Shown here in pieces: positions 44,112 to 55,944 of a stretch of 64,000 bases of DNA (within the stretch, counting starts at the first letter, position 1; every line of letters starts with the position of its first letter). Made by a program: the position numbers and the translations under genes. The stretch lies in contig JADDMT010000006.1 of NCBI GenBank assembly GCA_021401465.1, positions 310,001 through 374,000 on the forward strand, given 5' to 3'. Origin of the DNA: Teratosphaeria epicoccoides. Lineage: Eukaryota > Ascomycota > Dothideomycetes > Mycosphaerellales > Teratosphaeriaceae. The notes beneath the pieces were generated by a model that worked only from the letters and a program-made list of their open reading frames with translations, did not search any database and was not told the DNA's origin.

Positions 44112-45492
44112 TGTCGAGGACTTGCGATGCGATGCACTGCGGAAGTAGGAGAAGTCACATCTTCAATTGAATTATTATTGTTGCGGCTCAAGACACGTCT
44201 CTAGCGTCTGTTACGTGCCTCCAAGGTTGATCGACTGTCCAATCGGAGTAGTTCCGCGTTCGTGGGACGCGTTCGTCCCAATGGGGATGCTGACGCCGAG
44301 CCCCTAGTGTCGTACCAGTGTAGCGTTGAATCACAACTCACCATAACTGATCCACCACAGCAACCCGAACTCGAAGCATCCTGATCGCGCGTGAGGGTGC
44401 GCGAGCTTCACCGTCAATACTCATTACGCTAGGAACATTGAGAGCATAAAGCTGGTCGGCAGGCCGGGTACAACTATACCATCACATGTCAATCGTAAAG
44501 CAAGCAGTCCGGCAGGCAGACGAGGTTTCAACCTCTACTGTCTCTACGCGCGCGACACGGCAATCTACAGTGGTCGAGCCAGATATACCTAGGTACTGGG
44601 CAGCCAGTCAAGCGTAGATGACCTCGCGAAGCAAGTAGGCGTATCAGTCGATGGGCCTTGCACAATGTCCGCACTTCACCAGCCCAAGGCTATACACGCA
44701 ACGACCTCTGTCCCTCTCAGCCTGGAGGAAGCGACAGTGTCACTGGCAAATCCGGCATCCCAGCCAACAGCTCTTGGGGCATGCAGTATGATATCTCCAA
44801 ACGTCGCCAAGGGGCGCCTCCCTGCCGCGCCGGCTCTGGGTTCCCTGGGCTTGCGGCATTCCACGTGCCACCTCTGTCGGAGCTTCGCGCATCGCCACAA
44901 CACGTTGTAACCTTCTACAAGGTGGAGAGGTACCGCCATGTTGAGACTACCCCTGCTATCAAATTTCGAGGAGTGAACCCGACCAGGGTTTCTTGACAAA
45001 GGGCACGAGTAACCCTTTCTTGAAGTGGAAACCACATCCTAAAGGGGCGATTTGGTAGCTTCACCTTGGAAATGATCTCAAAAATGAGACCCAAGCTCAC
45101 TTCGAGACTTCCGGCGATCAACCGTAGTCATCGAGCGAGACATTCTCCCAGCCGCCCAGGGCTTGCCAGTCATTGTGAGCGCCCCCAGCCTGAGTAGCTG
45201 CATCTGACTGGTCAGCAAGGATGCCACTAACATCGGTGAGCCGATCTTGCCAGGTTCACCTGCTGAATGCAGCACCGACGGGTCCTCAATCGACATTTGT
45301 TCAAACGATATTGTAGGTCCGAGAAGATATATAAAGCCCATTACTTTCTCCATTGTTGAATCTTCCACCGCAACCTCGACAACCGACTTAACGCCTACAA
45401 GCACAACTCTAACACAAAGCAGACAACCGTAAGCGCCCCTCGCTTAACCACCAGAGGAGCAACGGTAACATCCATTCGCAGAGTCAAACACC
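44112..45492. other. Intergenic before the secreted-protein pair
   Basis: About 1.4 kb with no supported gene. Its 3' end carries the TATA box and leader of the first small secreted-protein gene. Confidence 0.55.
45327..45336 (+). promoter_or_regulatory. TATA box of secreted-protein gene A
   Basis: The plus strand reads gatatataaag, about 160 bp before the ATG at 45493. The paralogous gene has a matching box at a similar distance. Confidence 0.55.
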
Positions 45493-45755
45493 ATGTTCTT
45501 CCGCTCCACTCTCTTCGCAGTCGCTATGCTGCTGGCCGTCAACGCCTTTGCTGAGAAACTCGTCGACTATACCAAAATCTGCGCTCCACAAGGGTCTGCT
45601 CAGGAGGGCGAAGTCTGCAACTACCCCAAAGCGGTACGTCAATTCATTTGTTTGTGATCTGGTGGAGACCTGGCTCGCTGACTTACTTGCAGGATTATAC
45701 CTTTGGAACCGGTAAATGCCAAAATAGCAAGTGCGTCGCAGACGAGGGCAAGTGA
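45493..45755 (+). CDS. Small secreted cysteine-rich protein A (one module)
   Basis: Two exons, 45493-45633 (47 codons) and 45693-45755. The 59-bp intron (GTACGT donor, GCTGACT branch, TTGCAG acceptor) is in phase 0. The protein is 67 aa. Residues 1-20 (MFFRST start, AFA end) form a signal peptide. The mature 47 residues hold four Cys in the pattern C-x11-C-x13-C-x4-C, including KICAPQG, VCNYPKA and DYTFGTGKCQNSKC. The intron lies five residues after the second Cys. A longer paralogue lies 1.6 kb downstream on the same strand with the same first-exon length. Four Cys could make two disulfides. No known family is recognised; effector, antimicrobial or hydrophobin-unlike surface peptide are all open. 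Confidence 0.8.
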
Positions 45756-47070
45756 TGGGAGCGGCGCTACCATGACGTGACTGTATTACAGAGCTCGGGA
45801 TTGCGAGGAGTATTTGCACCGACCAGAGAGTGCTGCAGGTTTTGCTAGCTCGGCCTGCTTGATTATCTGCGGGGGGAAATGTTTGTGGTCGGGCAGCCGA
45901 AACTTGTATTTGTGCTTCCGCTTGTCAGACGCTACCTTGTATGAACGGTGTGCTGTACTACTCGTATTAAAACCACGACGCAGTTTGCCCCGGACGACAT
46001 TGTCGAGACAATACATTCAACGTCGTTTTTCATGGCATGCCGTCATCGCGAGGAAGGGCTACATCGCTGTTCAGTAAGAACAAATCTGACTATTATCCTG
46101 ATGGCCACGGAGATGAGTACCATCGATAGACCGACGGTCGGGGCGATAATTGACGATCCAGTGGTCCTCCTCGCTGATGACGATGAAAGTTTGGTAGTAT
46201 CCATCTGGCACTGGATTCCACTTGATCGTCCATCACGAGGCCTTCATAAGCCTGCAGGAAGTGCGTCGTTCAGAAATTTTGTCAGCGAGATTCACAGATC
46301 TTCATGCTTGAACTGAGTTCGTGGGTGATGGACAGCATCCAAACCGATCCTTGAAAAGAATGTGTACGAATCTTTCAAACACTATAGAGGCCGCGTTGTG
46401 TCTGCAGGTTCTGACCATCAAGCGTTTTCCGCCACCACGTCTACACCTCGCAGTACACGCAGCCAACCCATGGCTCGTATTGTCACTGCATTCAAGCCTT
46501 GTCCAGAAAGTCTAAGCCTGAGGTGAGGTGAGCGGGAAATGACGGCAATGAAAGAAGGAACTTTCTAAGTCTTGGATGCAGGGCTCGACGTTATCGAGTT
46601 GCGGTTCCCTTGATACAATAGTCCCCGTGGATGATGGTCAAGTATGAGCTGCAACCATGCCCTGGTGCAGTGCACTGTACAGACTCCGTGGCTTCCTGTA
46701 AGAGCAGAAGCAGGGGTCTTGTGTTAGGACACATTCTGGAAGATTTTACCCCGGCTTCTGGGTTATCAGCATGGTTAACTAGCAATGCTGCCTGGTCATT
46801 GAGATTAGTATGCTAATTTGAGTAGCTGAACGGTACTGCTGAGCAGGGATACTATTCAGGTTGACAGCGGGCCAGTATGCGGTCGTTGCCGAATACATTC
46901 TTTGACTATCACATCAACAAGGCTCCTAAGAGTATATAAGTCCTTCACCTCTCTTATTATGGAGTTGATCATCAAACGATTACACCTGAAACTTCAACAC
47001 AAAGCAGGCAAGCAAGCTTGAGCACTCATTGCTTATCTACCAAACGAGCGCGACGCTAGGATCAATCACC
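45756..47070. other. Spacer between the secreted-protein paralogues
   Basis: About 1.3 kb. I see no third copy of the module and no transposon. Its 3' end is the promoter and leader of gene B; the sequence aacacaaagcag occurs at 46996-47007 and also at 45411-45422 before gene A. Confidence 0.55.
46932..46940 (+). promoter_or_regulatory. TATA box of secreted-protein gene B
   Basis: The plus strand reads gtatataag, about 135 bp before the ATG at 47071, similar in type and distance to gene A's box. Confidence 0.55.
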
Positions 47071-47556
47071 ATGTTCTTCCGCTCCACAGTCCTCGCAGGC
47101 ATCGCGCTGCTGGCCGTCGATGCCTTTGCCACGCCTCTCGTCGACCTTAGCAGAGTCTGCGCGCCACGAGGTCTTGCTGAGCAAGACCAGCCCTGCGACG
47201 TCGTCAACTCGGTATATCAAACCCTCAAAACGAGTGTCGTTTGAAGCTCCGGCTTGCTGACTCGCTCGAAGGATTTCACTTTCGGGGACGGTGTCTGCAA
47301 GAATGGGGAGTGTGAGGCAACAAGCTCGACTTGGATTCCTCCGAAAGATACGAACACCTGTGATCAGAACTCCCAGGATGGAGATGATTGCTACTACATC
47401 GACGAGGTATGCGAGTTTTTGCAGTCACACGTTACGCCAATATTTGTGTAGCTAACTTGTTTGAAGCATTTTAGCATTACCGATGGTTACTGCCAGAGTG
47501 GGGAGTGCAAGCCAAGGAGTGTGACCTGGGACATTCCGGAGCAGCCGCCGAAGTAA
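47071..47556 (+). CDS. Small secreted cysteine-rich protein B (two modules)
   Basis: Three exons, 47071-47211 (47 codons), 47272-47406 and 47467-47556, separated by two 60-bp phase-0 introns (GTATAT and GTATGC donors; both end GAAG). The protein is 121 aa with a 20-residue signal peptide starting MFFRST. The mature part contains two copies of the module seen once in gene A: first RVCAPRG...PCDVVNS plus DFTFGDGVCKNGEC, then CDQNSQDGDDCYYIDE plus HFSITDGYCQSGEC. Each copy has four Cys, C-x(9 or 11)-C-x13-C-x4-C, and an intron at the same place five residues after the second Cys. Between and after the modules lie short Trp/Pro segments (STWIPPKD, VTWDIPEQPPK). The eight Cys are all accounted for. 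Secreted; function unknown. Confidence 0.8.
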
Positions 47557-49086
47557 AGACTACTGTGGGAGCGACGGGTGGCCCGGATTCAGTTTGTTGT
47601 GCAAGTGGCCACTCTGGAGCGCTGTTATGCTGCGCGGGTGCTGTAGGGACTTCCGAAAGGACTGCTGGCACATCCGTGGCCAGGAGGACGGTTTGTTGTC
47701 AGACAGTAAGGCGGCTGAGCCTCTTATATCTATGCTCGCACGAAAGAGCGACCCGCCAGCCTCAATTATGGTCATGCATCGCGAACAGATCGAATTCTTA
47801 GTGTGCTGCTGGACGGCACTGTCGGCCAAGAGCTTTGAGATAATCTTAATCTAAGGACTAACCTCTCAGCATCACAAAAGTGCATCACAGCGCCGTCGAG
47901 AACGATCAAAGAACGAGAATGAAATCTCGATGCGTCAGGGATTTGTATCAATATCGGCCATATCAAATTGAGTAAAAGGCTGCGTGCAGCTTCGGGAAAC
48001 AAGCCTGAGCGTGTTCCTCGGGAGCTCAACTATCTCTTCATCACTAAGCCATCCCATCTGGACATTGCAGTGCATGCGGCCAAGGTCCGACAACGGCTGA
48101 CAGGTTCCTTGAAGCTTCCCGCGGCGCCTAGGATGAGGACGGCGAGCGTTTGAATGGTGGTACGCACGTTGTCGGTTGTCGAGGGCTGCCGTGGTAGTGG
48201 AATGTGCGTCGAGAGGTGTTGAGATGTGTGTGAAGTGCGAGATTGGAGTAGTCATCTGAAACGCTGCGGAGGCTAGCGATCTGGACTGAGACATGTCGTG
48301 GAAGAACAGGACGGCGCTGCGCCGGACAGCCTACATGTATGCGGGCGAGAGTATCAATCCAGCAAAGCGCCGGACTTGTGGTCATCGTTGTGCCTGATAA
48401 CGTCGCACACGTGACACGGAGCAGAAAACAACGGTATGTTCCAGGTCCCACCGCTCTATTGCCTCCAGCAGAGTATCTCCTCGTACTTGTAATGTCACGT
48501 AATGTTTTGCCGCAGAGAGATATTTGACATCAGCCTGTTGCCCGCCAGCAAATGGGAAACCTGGGGAAAACAGAGTCCCTTACCCTTACACTATGACTCT
48601 CATTGCGATGTGGGTGTTACGTAGCTTGGCCCTGTGTTGGTGGACAGTAGAAGGCATCAGCAACGTCAACGAGCCAAGCACTGATCGCTGTGGGTTCGCT
48701 ATCGTCGGGTCTAGTCTCCTAGGAATGTGCCGAAGTGTCGCTTTATACCACACCACTGGCCGGCGCTCTTCTTTGCGATGATATTCAGCTCAACAATGAG
48801 ATACCTTGGCGGTACACCTGGAAGGCCGAGTCGTCGTCCGTGAGATTTTGCTGGCCCAGGAGCATTAACTCAACTTGGATACATACATAGGAGGGAGTAC
48901 TGCCTCATCCATCCCGGGCCATCATGCAGCCACCTGCGCTTGTGCTGCGAAAGCAGGCAGGCAGCCGATCGTGGATGAAGGCATGGCAGATGCGCCAAGG
49001 CTGGCTCGCCAACGGCCTGCCACAGCGGTCCTCACTTCCTGAGTCTAGATATCATGGCCTGTCTCGCATAGCGAGTGTTTTTAGCA
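47557..49086. other. Intergenic
   Basis: About 1.5 kb between secreted-protein gene B and the HET-NACHT-ankyrin relic. A minus-strand frame near 47935-48294 is open but has no motif. No supported gene. Confidence 0.5.
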
Positions 49087-52000
49087 ACGCGCTTACTACA
49101 CGTCAAAGATGGTAAATTTGTGTCGACCGAGGTCCTGCAAAAGCCTGACCGGTACGCAACCCTCTCACATACTTGGGGGGACGCTGAAGAAGAAGTGACC
49201 TACAACGATATCAACAACGGCCTCGAACGCGGGAAGAAAGGATTCGCGAAGCTGCTCTTCTGCCGGGACCAAGCCTCCAAAGATGGCTATCAGTATTTCT
49301 GGATCGATACAGCATGTATCGACTAGCGCAACAGTGAGGAGCTGTCGTATGCTATTAGGTCGATGTATAGATGGTACAGTGACGCCGCAGTGTGCTATGT
49401 ATATCTGACGGATGTATCGGTGAACAAGAGAGGAGAAGATGAGCAACCACGCTGGCAGGAGGCATTCAAGAGTAGCAGATGGTTCACGCGCGGTTGGAAC
49501 CTTCAAGAGCTTATTGCACCAGTAAAGGTCGAGGTTTTTGCTCGTGATGGACGTATTGGGGACAAACGCTCGCTGGCTCAGGTCATTGCGAAGATCACAG
49601 GCATTGACCAGCGAGCATTTGAGACCAATCTGAAAACGTTTGATCACCTCACTCGGCTTGCGTGGGCGCGGCATCGCGAAACATCAGGACCCGAGGACAT
49701 GGCCTATTGTCTTATGGGCATTTGCGGTGTCGCGATGAAGGCGCACTACGGGGAAGGGCGACAAGACGCTCGCAGGCGTCTTGTAAGGAAGATACGCAAT
49801 CGCCACGGCACTGACGCATTGGAGCCCAAGGACAGCTCTCCGAATCACGCGTCTGGCGCTGGGCTTGGCGCGCAGCAGCTTCAAGGGCGTCGAGAGACCA
49901 TTCTCGAGCTTCTTAAGTTCGATGAGATGGAGTCGAGAAGATCCACTATGAGACATGCATTGGCCAAGACTTGCGCCTGGGTCCTGACAAGTAAGGCATA
50001 AATAGCCTGGATGCATCCTGAGAGCTTGCAGAGGCACCATGGATTCATGTGGATCAAAGGAAATCCAGGAGCGGGAAAGTCTGTCCTGGTAAAGTTCCTC
50101 GATTACCACCTCACCGCGAAGGCTGTCAGCGGAGACATCTGCTTGTCGTTCTACTTCCTCGCCCGTGGCGAGGCTCTTGAAAAGACCTTTCTTGGGCTTA
50201 TTGCTCTCTCGTTGTGCAGCTTCCTCTGGCGGCTCCTGAACTTCAGTCGGCACTTGACGATTTCAGTCCCGCTTGCTTGAACGAGGTCTCGGATAACACG
50301 ATATTGAGATTGCAGGACGTCTTCAGGGCTGCTGCGGGTCACTTCGCAACAGACGGCTGTATTGCTCCGTTGACGCACTCGACGAATGTCAAGACGACGA
50401 TGTTGAGTACATGATTGAATATTTCCAAGACATACAGCGGATTGCGCTCGGTCACGGCAATTCTTTTTCCGTCTGTTTTGCGAGCCGTCACTACCCTATT
50501 TACGATGTCCCTACTGAGATACAGCTTGTATTTGAGGACAGGGACGAGCACAAAAATGACTTGGCGCGGTACGTGGAAGGCAAATTCGTCGAACACCCCC
50601 TGAACAGCTGGAGCAGATCAAGAATGAGATCCTCGACAAAGCAAAAGGGATTTTCCTTTGGGTGGTGCTGGTTGTCGATATGTTGAAAAAGGATTTTCAG
50701 GACGGCCGCATACATGCCATTCGCAGGAGATTGGAGACCATCCCTGCGGACCTGACAGAGCTGTTTCGAGCCATCTTACAACGGGATCAGAGCAACATGA
50801 GTGAGACCGTTATCTGTATAAGGTGGATACTGTTTGCCAAGCGACCTTTCAACCTGGCTGAGTTTTACTTTGCAATGATGGCCGGAGTCGAGCCGCAGCA
50901 CAGCCAGGAGTAGGACCCGGACGACTTTTCAGAAGAGCAGATGCATGCATACCTACTCAGCTCATCCAAAGGTCTCACGGAGCTGACCAAAAGCAAAGCC
51001 AAGACCGTTCAAGTGCAATTCATCCACAAATCCGTGCGGGATTTCTTATTTACGGCGGATGGCCTGAAGCATATTGAGCTTGACGGGAGCCATTCCGTAG
51101 CTCAAGTCCACGATACGCTCAAGCTATACTGCCTGAGGGTTGTTCCCATGGACGTAAGCGCATACGAGCACAAGTCGAGCGAAGCTGTCGCAGAGACACA
51201 GGCTTCACCGTGGGCCGGCAGAAAGCGACGTCTGCTAGCGCAATGCGCTGGTAGAAGCAAACGCTTCCCCTACGCGGTACAATACATCTTGTATCACGCA
51301 GACCGAGCAGCTATCGGAATTCTCCAGGCACAATTTCTCCGGCAATTTGACCTGGATGCTTGGTCAGAGAAGGCAAATTACTTGCAGAAGCACAACATTA
51401 ATCAGTATAAAAGACCACTCGACCTTGTCTACGTTTGTGCGGAACGTGGTCTTCCGAATCTGATCGGAACGCTCGACGATTGGGATCCAACCTTGAACGG
51501 GACACCAATCAGCGATACGAAAGTCCGCTCTTCGCTGCTTTTGCCAATGATAGTAGCCAGGCCGCTTGATCACTGCTCCAGAGGACTTGCGCTACCAGTG
51601 CAGACGACATTATTGATGGATACCTTGAAGGACGCTCGAGATCAGATAGGAAAGACGACCGATTGTCCCGAAAACAGCAGCGCTGGCGTTGGGCTTTGAA
51701 CTGAGGCCATGACAGGCTGGCGATACACCTGGGACTTACCGCCGCGGTGAATGATGAATTGGTTGATAAGGACGAAGCGCTAGCTGCTGCGGCTGGGCAT
51801 GGCTGTGGAGAGATCGTCAAGGTGCTAATCCAGCACGGAGCGGACGTCAATGCGCGCAAAGGCACCTATGGGAGTCCACTCCACGGTGCTTTGGTGACCC
51901 GAAATATATCGATACCACGACAACTAATCGAAGATGGAGCAGACGTGGAAGGCAACGCCCTACAAGCTGCGTCGTCGGGTGGCCGGAAAAACGAGGCATA

Positions 52001-52463
52001 GATGCTGATTGAGATGGGCATAGACGTCAATACGCAGGGTGGAGTGTATGGTAACGCACTACAAGCGGCATGTTATAATGGCCACGAGCAGACAGCACAA
52101 ATGCTGATTAACCAGGGAGCCGATGTCAATGCGCAGGGTGGAGAGTTTGGAAATGCACTACAAGCGGCATGTGCTAGAATCGGGGACGAGCAGGATCTAG
52201 TCCAGATGTTGATCGATCATGATGCAGAAGTCAATGCCTCCGGCGGGAAATGGGGCACCGCACTGCATGCAGCAGCAGGGCCAGGTCACGCCAGAACAAC
52301 ACAAATCTGGATCGACAACGAGGCCAATGTCAACGCCTATGGCTTCGACTTTCACGGAAGGCAGCAGCTTCCACTACAGATGGCAAGGCAAGGGAAGGAC
52401 AGTGAGATGATCGAGTTGCTCATGCGGAATGGAGCGGTGCAAGACATAGCAGATCTGCGCTGA
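49087..52463 (+). pseudogene. Decayed HET-NACHT-ankyrin (NLR-like) gene
   Basis: Domain order is intact but the frame is not. HET domain: YATLSHTWGD, FWIDTACID, SMYRWYSDA, RGWNLQELIAP, then MAYCLMGICGV. NACHT: Walker A GNPGAGKS at 50059-50082 and Walker B-like VDALDEC at 50369-50389. Then a winged-helix-like segment with VQFIHKSVRDFL, and C-terminal ankyrin repeats such as YGNALQAACYNGHEQTAQ. Breaks: an ACG (49087) where the family start Met of MRLLHV-type would lie; stops TAG 49324, TAA 49999, TAG 50911, TGA 51567, TGA 51702 and TAG 51999; frameshifts near 50195, 50350, 50597 and 51520. Homology-type motifs continue on both sides of each break, so these are not introns. In Pezizomycotina such proteins are involved in non-self recognition and programmed cell death. 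No product is expected from this copy. Confidence 0.88.
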
Positions 52464-52843
52464 ACTCCGCAAATTTACGCCTGCTCAGCTGTTGTCTGGA
52501 TTTTGGCAAAGGAGGTAGATCAGCTTCTAGCGAGCACATGGAGGGACCCAGTCTGTATATATCATTACATTGCACGCATGATGCCCATCAAAGAGCACGT
52601 TGACCCTTTTATTTCAAGCTGAGCCACAGTGGTGTCGACAGGGGATGCGTTGACTGATCTGGAAACTCGACCTGGCAAGCCCACTCCGTGAGCTCGTCCG
52701 TCTCCAGCTATGGTACAGAAGGCCCAGGTATTGTACGCTCGCCATGCGCACAGTAGCCTACTTACTCGCTCAGACACCCTGATTCCTGCCATCCAAAACC
52801 CTTGCCGGAGGAATAACTGACGCCAGCGTCATGAAGCAGTCAG
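52464..52843. other. Intergenic, convergent 3' ends
   Basis: About 380 bp between the NLR-like relic and a minus-strand hypothetical gene. Nothing identified. Confidence 0.5.
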
Positions 52844-53479
52844 TCAATTCGACACCTCGATAGCTGCGAGATTTTGACGTCTTCGCTGCCGGTCTCGCCA
52901 TGCTGTAAGCATATCTCGACTCGTAGCCACGGCCTCCGCCAAGCCCTCCACGACCTCTCTCCTGGTCCCCTTGCTTGCATACCCCTCCTGCTCCTCCTCC
53001 GCCCAGAACCGCCACTTCGAGTCCACCATCCTACCCCTCCCACTTTCCAAAACCTCAAATGGATCACTCTGATACACAGCCGCGAGTTTGACGTAACCGC
53101 CTGGTTTCGAAACACCCGGCGAAGTCCCGCCGAGAAATGCCGGGCGAGGTGACGCGAGGATGATATCCAGATCATAATTCGCCAAATTTAGCGTGAAGTC
53201 TACAGGACCGATGTAGATGACTACATAGACCTTCCTGCGCTCTGCGTGCGGAGAGATGAAGAAATCTGGAGATTGGCCTATCGGTTGGGGTGCTTCGGTG
53301 TAGCCTTTATGGGACAAGACTTGGGTGCCGTTTATGTGCTTCTCGTGGCGGACAAGGAGGCTGTGGACGCAGCGTAAGGTCTGGGCGGAGGAGTAGGTGG
53401 TGATGTTGAAGGGTCGAGCCGGTCGGACGGCGCGAGCACAGTGGTCTAGTGAGACGAGTGTTGGGGTGTGAGTGCTCAT
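52844..53479 (-). CDS. Hypothetical protein, unrecognised
   Basis: Single exon, 211 aa from the ATG at 53479 (an in-frame ATG at 53515 would add 12 residues). Composition and codon use are protein-like throughout. Features: a central stretch PDFFISPHAERRKVYVVIYI followed by hydrophobic and Asn/Asp-rich residues, a Gly/Pro-rich middle (GGTSPGVSKPGGY) and a basic helical C-terminus (RDRQRRRQNLAA). No signal peptide or membrane span. I do not recognise the family. Confidence 0.55.
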   Translation of the reverse strand: MSTHTPTLVSLDHCARAVRPARPFNITTYSSAQTLRCVHSLLVRHEKHINGTQVLSHKGYTEAPQPIGQSPDFFISPHAERRKVYVVIYIGPVDFTLNLANYDLDIILASPRPAFLGGTSPGVSKPGGYVKLAAVYQSDPFEVLESGRGRMVDSKWRFWAEEEQEGYASKGTRREVVEGLAEAVATSRDMLTAWRDRQRRRQNLAAIEVSN

Positions 53480-53725
53480 GTTGGAATTGTGAGCGCGAGC
53501 GGTGGTCGGAGGCAAAGTCAGTGCTGCAGACTGCTGTGCACGTGGGCGTAGGTAGAATGGAAGCCTATGAGTGCGTGCAGGAAGCGTGACTTCAGGTCGA
53601 GTGTGAATGTGTCAGTGAAAACAGCATCATGCTGATAACACTAGAAAGTTCCGAAGCTTGCAAGCAGGACCGAAGCAGAGATCAATCCTGCAGATAAACG
53701 GCTGCACTATGGGCTGTACTCAGAA

Positions 53726-54829
53726 TTATGAGATAAAACATAAACAGTCCAGTCCGATGTAGAAGACGAACAATGGGTAGACTGCGAGTGCCACGCGATT
53801 CTTCACCACACCACTTCCACCCAGGATGCTTACACCTGCTGCCAGTGACCAGAGTCCAAGGACGCTGTAAACCGGTATGCGTACGATCGTCGGGACGTGT
53901 AAAGCACTGAGCAGGGAGGCGATGACCAGTGGGAAGAGGGTGTAGCCGATAATGCAGACGGACTGGAAGAAGGAGCTGTCACTTGTGTCAGTGTCTGGGC
54001 CGTACAGCATGAGGAGATGAGACGTACATGTGGCCACCCAGCAGCTTGATCTGTAGCGTGACGATAGCCTCAGCGATCCAAACTGTTGCGAACACACCGC
54101 TGAAGACGAAGGAGCGCTGGTCATCTCTTGCGTTGAGCGACAGCAAGAAGCTGAGCAGCAGCGAGAAGAGCAGAGGACCCCTGGATTGGTGGTTAGCATC
54201 CACACTCACACCACCTACGCCCCACATGACATACCAAAGATCCCAATCCCTCAACCCCTCACTCATGCCGCCCTGCGCCTGCAACAACGCATCCGCGTCC
54301 GGCCACCTCCCCACCATCCCTCTCACCGCCTCCACGCCCTCCTGCACACTCCTCACGTTCCTGACGTTGCCCATCATGCCCTCGCCCTCGCCCATTACTC
54401 CACCCAGCAAGTACTTCGGCCACAGCACCTGACGCATCTTCTCCCATACAGCGAGCAAGTCGCGCTTGAGCGTTTCATACACTGACTCATCGATGGTATT
54501 TTGCGGTGCACGACGGTCTTCGCCAGGGATGGCGGAGGTGAGGTAGTTGCCGGTTTGGCTGGCGGCGCGGGCATTCTGATGGGATTGGGCCGAGGAAATG
54601 TTGCCGCTGAGGAGGTTGGCGCGGTCGGAGGTAGACTGGTGTTGTGCAGGGTCGTCGAGGTCGTCGAGCGTCGCTGGGTGGCTGTTAGGGATTAGTGTGC
54701 TTGCTTTGGGAACATGTGCCAAGTACCATCGTCGGGGTCTATTAAGTCGTCTTCTGTCGGGGCGTCGTAATGTTCGTAAGGATTGCTGGACTGGTTGGGC
54801 CCAGCGCCAGAAGGCATCATAGCTGCCAT
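53726..54829 (-). CDS. Yip1-family Golgi membrane protein (YIPF6/Yip4-like)
   Basis: Four exons: 54727-54829, 54235-54673, 54028-54180 and 53726-53975. The introns are 53, 54 and 52 bp with GTACTT, GTATGT and GTACGT donors. The product is 314 aa. The first acceptor is CACCCAG at 54674-54676; a nearer CAG (after CTAA) would shift the frame. A hydrophilic N-half (about residues 1-170; DEDD-type acids, Gln/Ser) is followed by the Yip1 domain with five membrane spans, recognisable from DLWGPLLFSLLLSF and LGGHISFFQSVCIIGY. These two motifs are characteristic of the YIPF6/Yip4 branch. Yip1 proteins bind Rab GTPases and act in ER-Golgi vesicle traffic. Confidence 0.92.
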
Positions 54830-55701
54830 TGTGATTGAGGTTTAATCGAATATGTTAATGTCTTGTGATGGACACCTGCCGCAAATCAATCCAGCCTCAT
54901 TAAAGCTAAAGCAATAATTAAAGCAAGCTGGAGCTTTGATGTCTCGGTCCTCTCGGCTTCGGCGAATCTATTGGACGACGGACCAATTGACCAGTGCTTG
55001 CATGTGATCTCGCCCTAGGACTCCCGGGGCCGTCTTGTTGCTCGAATTCACAGCAGTGTTGACGATGTGGGATAGTGATTAAAACGACCCGAGGAGTCCC
55101 CCTGGTCTCTCATGCGGGTTTTCTTATGCAGCACGCATCCTTCATGTGAACTGGTGTGACCATCAAGATGCCTTAGACAAGCCGATTCGTTGACCGCGGT
55201 CTACTTACCATTCAAAGCTATTCACAGCCCTTGTACAGATATCATGTAACGCATCGTCTGCTAAGGAAGAAGGAGGTCTGGTTCTAATGACTGGACTTTC
55301 CTGTCTCACTGCCTGCTAAATCCGCTGCCAAAAAATCCACATAGCCGCTGCCTCTAACAAGCACACCGTTGGTCGACCCGACACAGTTAGAGTCGTTTGT
55401 TCAACGCCAGACGCGCCTCTACCAACTGGCACTACTCCCACCCATAAACGCGCTGTTGAGCATCGCCGCCCGGACATCGCTATGAATGAGACTGATCGTC
55501 CGCCCCGGCTGCCACTGATCAGTTCCATGTTGAGCGCTTGAGCCGACAAAGAGCCAATGCTTACCAGCGACACTGACGTGCCACCACCCGTCCACTCTCG
55601 GTCGTCCCTGCCAGCGCGCTCGGGACCAGCTGTGACGGAGCAGACTTGCCAGTCACCGCCCGTCCCCGTCGGCTCTTTCTTGGCCGCCGTACCGCACAGG
55701 C

Positions 55702-55944
55702 ATGACAGGGCACCCGCGTTCCGTCAGCCGATACTTACTTCAGCGGTCTTCGGCTTTCGACCACCAATTTTGTTGGATACTTCGGAACCCTGTCATAGGC
55801 TTCGGCACAGACTACACAGTACCACCAACAGCCGAATCAGAAGCCGCCTTCCTCGACCTACCGCCTGAGCTGTGCCTGCAAATCTGCCCTTCCCGATTCG
55901 CGCTTCCTATGGAGCCGAAAGTCGATTTCAGGGCAGCAAAGTAG
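55702..55944 (+). pseudogene. Truncated 'LPPELRLQI'-type fragment
   Basis: The frame contains ESEAAFLDLPPELCLQIC, close to the fungal FLxLPPELRLxIY start of F-box/2EXR-like proteins, and stops 22 codons later with no continuation in any frame. It looks like the N-terminal remnant of such a gene. The motif is short, so confidence is low. Confidence 0.3.

Noticed and set aside
47935..48294. 119-codon minus-strand frame with a hydrophobic patch in a neighbouring frame
   Set aside because: No start codon in the frame with the signal-like patch and no usable splice sites.
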